From Candidatus Uhrbacteria bacterium (GTDB taxonomy: Bacteria > Patescibacteriota > Patescibacteriia > CAIXNZ01): a stretch of 5,375 nucleotides of DNA. The stretch covers positions 1 through 5,375 of the forward strand of contig DSBA01000027.1 of the NCBI GenBank assembly GCA_011046145.1, read 5' to 3'. A model generated the notes under the pieces. It was not told the DNA's origin. It searched no databases and worked only from the letters and a program-made list of their open reading frames with translations. Below are positions 1-4,319 of this stretch, in pieces; the stretch's first letter is position 1, and every line of letters starts with the position of its first letter. The position numbers and the translations under genes are program-made.

Positions 1-100
1 CCACAGCATAGCCGCTGTGGTGCAGGATTTAAAATCAAGCACAAGTGCACACCTAAGGAAGAAATTTAAATTTATTGATGAAATATATAACCACAGCGGC
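1..100. repeat. Nested inverted repeats around CCACAGCGGC
   Basis: Bases 1-7 (CCACAGC) and 14-20 (GCTGTGG) form a 7-bp stem with a 6-nt loop. Bases 11-20 (GCCGCTGTGG) are also perfectly inverted at 91-100 (CCACAGCGGC), giving a 10-bp stem around a 70-nt spacer. The two structures compete for bases 14-20. The arms lie inside the fragment coding region. No function can be assigned; they could be chance or part of the older mobile element. Confidence 0.5.
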
Positions 101-104
101 ATGG
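2..104 (+). pseudogene. C-terminal fragment of an IS200/IS605-like (Y1) transposase, cut by the IS3 element
   Basis: The frame beginning at base 2 is open through the window edge and reads HSIAAVVQDLKSSTSAHLRK, then KFKFIDEIYNHSG, up to the IS end. This resembles, from memory, the segment of Y1 (HUH) single-strand transposases after the HxH motif: a helix with a 'V..LK..T...LR..F' pattern before the strand leading to the catalytic tyrosine. The HxH motif would lie left of the window, and the catalytic Tyr helix should lie right of the insertion but is absent. Read-through into the IS adds about 26 foreign codons to a TAA at 179-181. The product cannot be functional as seen. The family call rests on a short motif match; the alternative is an unrelated hydrophilic protein. 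Confidence 0.5.
100..104 (+). repeat. Left copy of 5-bp target-site duplication (CATGG)
   Basis: CATGG directly precedes the left TG end of the IS and is repeated exactly after the right CA end at 1240-1244. A direct repeat of 3-5 bp is usual for IS3-family insertions. Because the two flanks look like different genes, chance identity remains possible. If the IS boundary is moved out by one base on each side, the repeat shrinks to ATG (3 bp). Confidence 0.7.
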
Positions 105-129
105 TGTCAAGTACCCCTTTTATTAGACA
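105..129 (+). repeat. Left terminal inverted repeat of the IS3 element
   Basis: The 25 bases begin TGTCAAGTACCCC and end ATTAGACA. Against the reverse complement of 1215-1239, 20 of 25 positions match, including GTACCCC and TAGACA. The stop codon of the DDE transposase (TGA, minus strand 109-107) lies inside this repeat, so coding reaches almost to the element tip. Confidence 0.9.
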
Positions 130-715
130 CAAATTCTACGAGTTGATATTGCCTGCTGTAAGCAACGGGAGGCATATTTAATTTAGTATGAATACGTTTA
201 TTATTGTATTTGTAAATAACCTGATAAATTTCATAAACTAGTTCACCTAGACTGTTAAATCTATTGGGGTCTCCGAGTTCAACTTTAAACTGAGAATAGA
301 ATGATTCCTGATAACCGTTTTCCCAAGGGCTTCCCGGTCTGCTCATTGATTGACTGATATTTAAATTAGTGCAGATATTAGAATAATCATTAGAAGCGTA
401 TTCACTGCCCTGATCAGAATGGAGTATCTTGGGAATAGAGTGTTTGTGAATAGCTGCTAACAAAGCATTAATTACTAATTGATTGCTATGATTGGTTAAG
501 ACGCTAAAGCCGACTATTTCCCTGGTAAATAAATCAATGATGGTGGCTAAATATATCCAATGACCTTTAAAATTTATATAAGTGAAATCACTTGCCCAGA
601 TATGATTTGGATATTCAGGGATATTTGTAAGTAGCAGATTTTGGTACTTGTTGTCTTTTAAAACCCGTTTATACTTGTATTTTTTCCCCCCTACGCCTGT
701 ATGGTTTAATGCCAA
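107..715 (-). CDS. IS3 transposase OrfB, integrase catalytic part (separated by a frameshift)
   Basis: This is the RNase H-like rve/DDE domain that performs strand cleavage and transfer at the IS ends. The open frame has 202 codons from a TTG at 715, but the first ten residues are probably out-of-frame noise; the homologous part begins about residue 11 (KKYKYKR). The catalytic residues are D43 (ASDFTYI), D101 (HSDQGSEY) and E137 (WENGYQESF), with exactly 35 residues between D101 and E137, the DD(35)E spacing of IS3. The TGA stop lies in the left inverted repeat. The frame needs +1 (or -2) relative to the upstream HTH part at 669-923; with one base fewer in the G6A6 run, the two join as GIKPYRRRGKKYKYKR, about 271 aa, a normal OrfB length. 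It has no plausible start of its own. Confidence 0.9.
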   Translation of the reverse strand: MALNHTGVGGKKYKYKRVLKDNKYQNLLLTNIPEYPNHIWASDFTYINFKGHWIYLATIIDLFTREIVGFSVLTNHSNQLVINALLAAIHKHSIPKILHSDQGSEYASNDYSNICTNLNISQSMSRPGSPWENGYQESFYSQFKVELGDPNRFNSLGELVYEIYQVIYKYNNKRIHTKLNMPPVAYSRQYQLVEFVSNKRGT

Positions 716-923
716 ATATTTTCATAACCCGCCTGACTCTTTTTCGGTTAACCTTTAAATGGACTGCTAATCGCCTATGACCATAACTGGGATAATTATG
801 CAGTACTTTTTCAATTTCAACTTTTAATTTCCAATCCCTGGCCTTTTGTTTGTGTTTGTAATAAAGCAGTTGGCGAGATATACCTAAATATTTAGCCAGT
901 TGGGTCTTGTTTTGCTTGCCCAT
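669..923 (-). CDS. IS3 transposase OrfB, N-terminal DNA-binding part (frameshifted, premature stop)
   Basis: This reading frame encodes the helix-turn-helix portion of OrfB: KYLGISRQLLYYKHKQ at about residues 11-26, then the HTH_21-type segment IEKVLHNYPSYGHRRLAVHL (37-56) and a basic RRRG stretch. An intact OrfB continues directly into the DDE domain; here the frame runs out at TAA (671-669) after the homopolymer run at 680-691. The ATG at 923 sits 2 nt after the orfA stop. It is in the -1 frame relative to orfA, so synthesis as an OrfAB fusion from the A_AAA_AAG site is more likely than independent initiation; no Shine-Dalgarno precedes the ATG. The product as written would lack catalytic residues. 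Confidence 0.85.
   Translation of the reverse strand: MGKQNKTQLAKYLGISRQLLYYKHKQKARDWKLKVEIEKVLHNYPSYGHRRLAVHLKVNRKRVRRVMKIFGIKPYRRRGEKIQV
680..691 (-). other. G6A6 homopolymer run at the orfB frame break
   Basis: On the coding (minus) strand six G are followed by six A between CGTA and TAC. Upstream codons read CGT AGG GGG GAA AAA ATA, ending at a TAA; removing one G or A restores AGG GGG AAA AAA TAC and the conserved join to the catalytic domain. The run is therefore the most probable place of an indel mutation, a sequencing or assembly error, or polymerase/ribosome slippage. Confidence 0.85.
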
Positions 924-925
924 GA

Positions 926-1183
926 CTAAATCTTTTTTTGGGATTGTGACAGCTTGATTGTCAGTTCACCAACCAAAGCTAAAAGTTCTTGTTTTTCCTT
1001 TTTTAATTTAATATATTCCCTTAAACTTGGCTGGGCTTTAATATCTTTTGATAGCCAGGCATATATAGTGCTGGTATGAATCTCGTGTTCTTCTGCCACT
1101 TTAGTCACTGAGACCCCATCTTCTTTTATTCTTTTTAAAATTTGCTCTTTTATCTCTGCTGAGATTTTAAATTGTTTTTTCAT
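926..1183 (-). CDS. IS3 transposase OrfA (HTH and leucine zipper)
   Basis: The 85-residue protein has the IS3 OrfA layout. Residues about 7-45 form the HTH_Tnp_1 domain (ISAEIKEQILKRIKEDGVSV, then the recognition region EEHEIHTSTIYAWL). Residues about 58-82 form a leucine-zipper coiled coil (LKKEKQELLALVGELTIKLS). OrfA binds the IS ends and, in well-studied family members, regulates transposition. The reading frame ends CAA AAA AAG ATT TAG, which contains the in-frame heptamer A_AAA_AAG; a -1 shift there enters the orfB frame. A good promoter lies so close upstream (1192-1220) that the mRNA may start within about 1-2 nt of the ATG, and no Shine-Dalgarno is present. Confidence 0.93.
   Translation of the reverse strand: MKKQFKISAEIKEQILKRIKEDGVSVTKVAEEHEIHTSTIYAWLSKDIKAQPSLREYIKLKKEKQELLALVGELTIKLSQSQKKI
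932..938 (-). promoter_or_regulatory. Programmed -1 ribosomal frameshift site A_AAA_AAG (orfA to orfB)
   Basis: On the minus strand, the end of orfA reads CAA AAA AAG ATT TAG. The heptamer A AAA AAG is in the correct phase (X XXY YYZ) for -1 slippage, and the -1 frame continues AAA GAT TTA GTC ATG into orfB without a stop. This is the classical IS3-family signal for making the OrfAB transposase. I did not find an obvious downstream stem-loop or upstream Shine-Dalgarno stimulator. Confidence 0.85.
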
Positions 1184-1191
1184 ATACTTTT

Positions 1192-1220
1192 ATTTTAGAT
1201 TCTCATCGAATATATGTCTA
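1192..1220 (-). promoter_or_regulatory. Transposase promoter with -35 in the right inverted repeat
   Basis: On the minus strand TAGACA (1220-1215, 5 of 6 to TTGACA) is followed after exactly 17 bp by TAAAAT (1197-1192, 5 of 6 to TATAAT). The -35 box is the inner end of the terminal inverted repeat. Only 8 bases separate the -10 box from the orfA ATG, so the transcript would be leaderless or nearly so. Confidence 0.65.
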
Positions 1221-1537
1221 GTATATGGGGTACCTGCCACATGGGCATTGCTTTGTATTTAGTTTGGACCAGCAAATCAATCAGTAAAACAAAAAATATG
1301 GCTTTTATATTTTTTGGCATCCAATATGTTTTAAACATTGCCTGGTCTTATTTCTTTTTTTATTTGCAAAATCCTTTAGCTGGATTTATTGAGATTTTAA
1401 TTTTGTGGCTTTTTATTTTACTGACCATTATTTACTTTTATAAAATATCAAAGCCAGCCGCTTATTTGCTGATCCCTTATCTTTTATGGGTCAGCTTTGC
1501 GGCATTTTTGAATTATAATTTAATGATCTTTAATTAA
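1214..1537 (+). CDS. tspO: TspO/MBR-family membrane protein, N-terminus replaced by IS3 end
   Basis: TspO proteins (tryptophan-rich sensory protein / mitochondrial benzodiazepine receptor family) are roughly 150-160 aa with five membrane helices and bind porphyrins and related ligands. Here helices 2-5 remain: MGIALYLVW (from residue 10), the helix-3 signature LNIAWSYFFF (about 40-49), PLAGFIEILILWLFILLTII (54-73), and AAYLLIPYLLWVSFAAFLNY near the end. The first helix, the following loop and the usual 'FGPVWT..Y' motif are missing: about 50 residues lost where the IS3 element ends at 1239. The ATG at 1214 is inside the IS and adds nine foreign residues; ATG 1241 is an alternative. No Shine-Dalgarno is seen and only a weak outward promoter-like pair (TTTAGA 1194, TAGTAT 1219) exists. 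It is probably a pseudogene. Its stop is 1 nt before the next start. Confidence 0.9.
   Translation: MSSIWGTCHMGIALYLVWTSKSISKTKNMAFIFFGIQYVLNIAWSYFFFYLQNPLAGFIEILILWLFILLTIIYFYKISKPAAYLLIPYLLWVSFAAFLNYNLMIFN
1215..1239 (-). repeat. Right terminal inverted repeat of the IS3 element
   Basis: The reverse complement begins TGGCAGGTACCCC and ends ACTAGACA, matching the left repeat at 20 of 25 positions. Its inner six bases double as the -35 box of the transposase promoter. An outward ATG at 1214-1216, overlapping its inner edge, opens the reading frame that runs into the TspO remnant. Confidence 0.9.
1240..1244 (+). repeat. Right copy of 5-bp target-site duplication (CATGG)
   Basis: CATGG follows the right CA end directly and equals bases 100-104. 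Its ATG is in frame with the TspO remnant (MGIALYLVW). Confidence 0.7.
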
Positions 1538-1538
1538 T

Positions 1539-2045
1539 ATGGCGGTTAGAAAAGTCGCAGTTAATGACAAAATGCAGAAAGGTTATGTTTATTATTTGAC
1601 AGAGCCTGTGGGTAAGAATTTTGATCTGCAATTTAAGCCTCAATTAACACCTAAACAAATGCTGGCGTTGGGTGTTTTTGGCGGCAAGTACATGACTGAC
1701 TGCCAAAAGGAATTTCCCAAGGATTGGTTTGTTAAAGTAAAATTAGATTCTGAAAAACATGATCCGCTTAAAAATTTTTTTGGCGTTAATGCCTCCCAGC
1801 CGCTTTTTGTTTGGCGTAGAAAGGGCTGGATTTATCATGAAGACCCGCACGGCTGGTTTCAATGGTATGGCCGTTATTATATGGGCAGAAGATGCTCTGA
1901 TGATGTGCGTCAAATTAAGCGCTGGAAAGCTATTGCCAGGCATATTGCCCAGGTTAAGAAAAATTGTCAGGCAGGCGATTTGGTTTGCCGGCCCAAACAA
2001 AGACAAGCAATTTTGCACTGGGCTTATGATAGCAGGAAAATTTAA
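1539..2045 (+). CDS. Uncharacterised 168-aa conserved-looking protein
   Basis: I do not know a function for this protein. It is soluble, basic and aromatic-rich, without signal peptide or membrane helix. Blocks that look constrained are LGVFGGKYMTDC (44-55), SQPLFVWRRKGWIYHED (86-102), GWFQWYGRYYMGRR (105-118) and RPKQRQAILHWAYDSR (151-166). Cysteines at 55, 119, 143 and 150 are not arranged as an obvious zinc site. From memory, similar unannotated proteins with the GGKYMTD and WFQWYxRYYxGRR patterns exist in several bacterial groups, but I cannot verify this here. The ATG at 1539 follows the TspO stop by 1 nt, suggesting translational coupling in the pre-insertion operon; there is no Shine-Dalgarno. 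The IS may have separated it from its original promoter. Coding is supported by length, sensible composition and the tight junction. Confidence 0.85.
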   Translation: MAVRKVAVNDKMQKGYVYYLTEPVGKNFDLQFKPQLTPKQMLALGVFGGKYMTDCQKEFPKDWFVKVKLDSEKHDPLKNFFGVNASQPLFVWRRKGWIYHEDPHGWFQWYGRYYMGRRCSDDVRQIKRWKAIARHIAQVKKNCQAGDLVCRPKQRQAILHWAYDSRKI

Positions 2046-2090
2046 TAAAATTACTTGCATTTATTTTTAAATATAGTTAAGCTCAGGGTA

Positions 2091-2101
2091 AAAGGAGGTG
2101 A
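2091..2101 (+). promoter_or_regulatory. Strong Shine-Dalgarno for the 119-aa gene
   Basis: AAAGGAGGTGA is an almost perfect complement of the 16S rRNA 3' end, with 6 nt between GGAGG and the ATG at 2105. It fixes this start. It contrasts with the SD-less starts of the neighbouring plus-strand genes. A -10-like TATAGT at 2072-2077 precedes it, without a convincing -35. Confidence 0.85.
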
Positions 2102-2104
2102 GTC

Positions 2105-2464
2105 ATGTTACCACCACAGCATGCAGCCAAATCTTTTGCCAAAATATATGAACAAACCCCTCGATTTTTTTTGAAAGATTGGCCTGTTATTTTTAAATTA
2201 ATTTGGGAATTACATTGCTGGTTTGATCGATTTGCCAACACCAAAGGCTATAATACGCCAGGTACTCTTTGGTATCATCGGGAACAAACTCATCATTGGG
2301 AAGGGATAGATGAAGCAGTCAGGATTTTTACTTGTAAGTATGGCTTGAAATTTATGATCATCATTGAACAAGAGGCCAAACAGCATGTGCTTGATGATTT
2401 TGGCGAAATACCTTCAAAATCACACGTTACCCGTTATTATTTACGGCAAAAAAGGGGCTGGTAA
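2105..2464 (+). CDS. Uncharacterised 119-aa soluble protein
   Basis: I do not recognise the family. The protein is soluble, rich in aromatic residues and histidine, with no signal peptide or convincing transmembrane segment. Notable stretches are the amphipathic FFLKDWPVIFKLIWELHCWF (21-40), the polar NTPGTLWYHREQTHHWEGID (50-69), a hydrophobic strand-like LKFMIIIEQE and a basic C-terminus YYLRQKRGW. Histidines and acidic residues in the YHREQTHHWEGIDE segment could bind metal, but this is only a possibility. The start is set by the strong ribosome binding site at 2091-2101. It follows the 168-aa gene by 59 bp and ends inside the first arm of an intrinsic terminator, so it is the last gene of its transcription unit; a TATAGT box may also give it its own transcript. 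Confidence 0.85.
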   Translation: MLPPQHAAKSFAKIYEQTPRFFLKDWPVIFKLIWELHCWFDRFANTKGYNTPGTLWYHREQTHHWEGIDEAVRIFTCKYGLKFMIIIEQEAKQHVLDDFGEIPSKSHVTRYYLRQKRGW

Positions 2465-2497
2465 AAGCGTGGTTTGTTAGTCAAATCGCGCTTTTTT
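2463..2497 (+). terminator. Intrinsic terminator after the 119-aa gene
   Basis: AAAAGCGTGGTTTG (2463-2476) pairs with CAAATCGCGCTTTT (2482-2495) as a 14-bp stem with two wobble pairs and a 5-nt loop (TTAGT). The distal arm runs into a six-T tract (2492-2497). The stop codon TAA (2462-2464) overlaps the first base pairs. Confidence 0.92.
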
Positions 2498-2505
2498 GTT
2501 ATAAT
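2497..2505 (+). promoter_or_regulatory. Extended -10 promoter for the GT-C gene
   Basis: TGT followed by a perfect TATAAT (2500-2505) lies immediately after the terminator T-tract. No good -35 box is found about 17 bp upstream, as is acceptable for extended -10 promoters. A start about 7 bp downstream (near 2512) would fall inside the heptanucleotide repeat, so the ATG at 2510 may be excluded and the ATG at 2517 almost leaderless. Confidence 0.6.
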
Positions 2506-2510
2506 TAATA

Positions 2511-2535
2511 TGGCAAATGGCAAATGGCAAATGGC
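2511..2535 (+). repeat. Heptanucleotide tandem repeat (TGGCAAA) at the GT-C start
   Basis: Three perfect copies of TGGCAAA plus TGGC. With the preceding A at 2510 each unit supplies an ATG (2510, 2517, 2524, 2531). As 7 is not a multiple of 3, successive ATGs fall in successive frames; only the one at 2517 enters the long frame. The 2524 frame stops after five codons and the 2510/2531 frame stops at 2651-2653. Unit gain or loss would move the start codon relative to the promoter. Confidence 0.95.
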
Positions 2536-4292
2536 TTATAGTTTTACTATTAGCTATTTGTTATATGCTATTAGCAAAATACCAATCCCATTTAATGGTT
2601 TTATTGGGCTTAATCATTTTAAATTTGGCCTTTTTTGGCTTGAATTTGAATGATTTTTTTCTTTCAGATGATTTTGACTGGCTGACAATCGCCAAATCAG
2701 AAGAATACTCTTTGTCAGATTATTTTTCAGCTAATTATTACGGCGAAAGGGGAGATGGAGGTTCTTATAGACCCATGGTTAATGTTATTTTTTGGCTGAA
2801 TTATAATTTGTTTAGCTTAAACCCGCTTGGTTATCATATTGTGAATTTGTTTTTCCATATTGGCGTTTGTTTTCTGGTTTATTTGCTGGCTTTGGCCTTG
2901 TTTGAAAAGCTTAAAAATAAGAATAAAATCGCTATTTTGGCTGCTGCTTTTTTTGCTATTTTGCCCAACCATAGCGAGGCAGTAATCTGGATCGCGGCAG
3001 TAGGCGATCCTCTGGCAACATTTTTTTATCTTTTGGCTTTTTATCTTTATTTGCTTTTCCGCCAAAAACAAAATTTCAGCGCTTTATTGGTTTCCATTGC
3101 CAGCTTTATTATCGTGCTTTTAATCAAGGAAATCGCTATTACTTTGCCTCTATTGATTGTGGTTTGGGAACTGTACCAGGCAATTTCTAAAAATAAATTT
3201 AAAGCCCGCAACCTTGTTTTGTATCCGCTTGGTTATTGGTTATTGGTGATTGGTTATTTTTTTATTCGTTATTCGGCCATTGGCTTGGTTTTTGGCTATT
3301 ACGCGCGCGAAAGCTTTAAAATAGATTTTAACGCGGTTTTTAAGATGATTGCGGCTTTAATTTCTAATTTGTTTTTTTACGGCCAAACGCGCGTTTTTCT
3401 AATTGATTATTTTAGCGACCACAAAATATTTTTTGTTTTATTAATAATTCTATTGGCTGCTTTAATTTTATATGCCTGCCGCCGCTATTTTTATAAAGCC
3501 GCGTTTTTAATTGACGCTTATCTGATTTTAATTTTGCCAGTGATTTTTTTGGCTTTTAATAATTTAAATGACGAGGGGGAGAGGTATAATTACTTGCCAT
3601 CAGTGGCTTTCGTGATTTTATTGAGTTTGTTAATTTGGCAAATGCCGGAAAATAAAATTTTTAAAAAGCCCTCGATAGATCCTTTGACTTGGCTTCCGCC
3701 TTCGCTTTTGCTTCGGCGGACAGGCAGGATGACAGCTCGGGCCGTTGTTATTGGCGTTTTGATTATTTATTTTGCGGTTAATTTGTTCAATAAAGATTAT
3801 AACTGGCACTTGGCTTCCAGCTTGAGTAAAAAAATTGTTCAGCAAGACGCGCCGCAAGTTTTAGATTTGGGCAGGGAAAATTATTTTGTGGCATTGCCTG
3901 ACAATTTGGACGGCGCGCCTCTTTTGCGCAATGGTTTGGTTTTGGGAATTAATTTATTTTATCCGGAATTGGAATTTAAAGCTAAAGTTTTAAACGTTTA
4001 TCAGTGTTTAACGCGGCAAAATTATCAGGAAAAAATCTTGTACTGGGGGGCTTATCCGACTGGCGGCTGGATTGCTGAAACTTTTGATAAAAAAAATCGG
4101 GTGACGGGTTTTGACCGCCAGGAAACTGACCAATATATTTTTGAACTTTGGAATTATGATTATCCGACTTATACTTCAAATACAATCCGCCTGATTTTTA
4201 AAAATAAAGAGGGAAATTTTATTCCGGCAGGGAAAGAGGATTTTAATATTATTATTTTTGATCAGGGCAGCTTAAAATCATTAGCTAAGTAA
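2517..4292 (+). CDS. GT-C-fold multi-pass membrane protein, TMTC/PMT-like putative glycosyltransferase
   Basis: This 591-aa protein has about a dozen hydrophobic segments and a soluble C-terminal domain (about 425-591), the layout of GT-C enzymes that transfer sugars from polyprenyl-phosphate donors outside the membrane. Visible motifs: FFLSDDFDWL (47-56), with the acidic pair D51-D52 in the first loop as in GT-C proteins; YRPMVNVIFWLNY (84-96); LGYHIVNLFFH (104-114); LPNHSEAVIWIAAVGDPLA (149-167); KEIAITLP (204-211); and GERYNYLPS (354-362). The series RP..-GYH.VN...H-P.H.EAV-ER..YLPS matches the eukaryotic TMTC O-mannosyltransferase domain and bacterial relatives. Donor and acceptor are unknown. 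Residues about 385-408 come from an inserted palindromic repeat. The start is uncertain: ATG 2517 lies in a tandem repeat; ATG 2595 (M27, 565 aa) leaves one helix before the DD loop, as expected for the fold. The stop abuts a hairpin. Confidence 0.88.
   Translation: MANGKWLIVLLLAICYMLLAKYQSHLMVLLGLIILNLAFFGLNLNDFFLSDDFDWLTIAKSEEYSLSDYFSANYYGERGDGGSYRPMVNVIFWLNYNLFSLNPLGYHIVNLFFHIGVCFLVYLLALALFEKLKNKNKIAILAAAFFAILPNHSEAVIWIAAVGDPLATFFYLLAFYLYLLFRQKQNFSALLVSIASFIIVLLIKEIAITLPLLIVVWELYQAISKNKFKARNLVLYPLGYWLLVIGYFFIRYSAIGLVFGYYARESFKIDFNAVFKMIAALISNLFFYGQTRVFLIDYFSDHKIFFVLLIILLAALILYACRRYFYKAAFLIDAYLILILPVIFLAFNNLNDEGERYNYLPSVAFVILLSLLIWQMPENKIFKKPSIDPLTWLPPSLLLRRTGRMTARAVVIGVLIIYFAVNLFNKDYNWHLASSLSKKIVQQDAPQVLDLGRENYFVALPDNLDGAPLLRNGLVLGINLFYPELEFKAKVLNVYQCLTRQNYQEKILYWGAYPTGGWIAETFDKKNRVTGFDRQETDQYIFELWNYDYPTYTSNTIRLIFKNKEGNFIPAGKEDFNIIIFDQGSLKSLAK
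3669..3741 (+). repeat. GC-rich imperfect palindrome translated in-frame within the GT-C gene
   Basis: This stretch is much richer in G and C than the surrounding gene. It contains a 6-bp stem TCCGCC (3695-3700) / GGCGGA (3715-3720), and its outer parts (CCC..GATAGATCC and GGATGACAGCTCGGG) are loosely inverted copies of each other. The wording 'GATCCTTTGAC...GGCGGACAGGCAGGATGACA' resembles dispersed palindromic repeats I recall from many bacterial genomes, and the encoded IDPLTWLPPSLLLRRTGRMT looks unlike the flanking helices. It adds roughly 24 codons without breaking the frame, in a linker between two membrane helices. Boundaries are approximate. Confidence 0.6.
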
Positions 4293-4319
4293 AAACTCCT
4301 CTTAGATTAAGAGGAGTTT
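4293..4319. terminator. Shared hairpin between the convergent GT-C and zinc-ribbon genes
   Basis: AAACTCCTCTTA (4293-4304) pairs perfectly with TAAGAGGAGTTT (4308-4319), a 12-bp stem with a nominal 3-nt loop. On the minus strand the stem is followed by a run of T (TTTTTACTT), making a good terminator for the zinc-ribbon gene, whose stop codon lies in the arm. On the plus strand the tail is only TTTATTTG, a weaker terminator for the GT-C gene, whose stop ends 1 nt before the stem. Confidence 0.82.

Larger units (their letters stand above)
105..1239 (-). mobile_element. Complete IS3-family insertion sequence, 1135 bp
   Basis: The element begins with TG and ends with CA, has 25-bp terminal inverted repeats matching at 20 of 25 positions, and is flanked by the direct repeat CATGG. 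It carries the IS3 gene set on the minus strand: an HTH/leucine-zipper orfA, a -1 slippery heptamer, and an orfB with HTH_21 and a DD(35)E integrase core. At 1135 bp it is slightly short for the family (usually about 1.2-1.5 kb). orfB needs one further frame correction at 680-691, so this copy is either inactive, carries a sequencing error, or relies on slippage. IS3 elements move by a copy-out/paste-in route through a circular intermediate (family knowledge). Confidence 0.93.

Noticed and set aside
1..103. Open hydrophobic frame on the minus strand starting at the ATG 103-101
   Set aside because: It is open but has no start signals and no recognisable motif; the plus-strand frame has a plausible family resemblance.
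1..104. Left flank as the missing N-terminus of TspO
   Set aside because: In the frame that would join the TspO remnant it is strongly hydrophilic and lacks the first helix and the FGPVWT motif; the other plus frames contain stops.
1743..2070. Overlapping ORFs on both strands (minus 1743-2060 and plus 1759-2070)
   Set aside because: They lie across the 168-aa gene in other frames, lack ribosome binding sites and show no family motif; the 168-aa frame has the blocks that look constrained and the tight junction with tspO.
2511..2535. Possible CRISPR-like or iteron array
   Set aside because: Units are 7 bp and contiguous with no spacers; it is a short tandem repeat.
2817..4185. Minus-strand ORFs 2817-3071, 3630-3857 and 3982-4185
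   Set aside because: All are antisense to the motif-bearing GT-C gene, with no start signals and low-complexity or unlikely composition.
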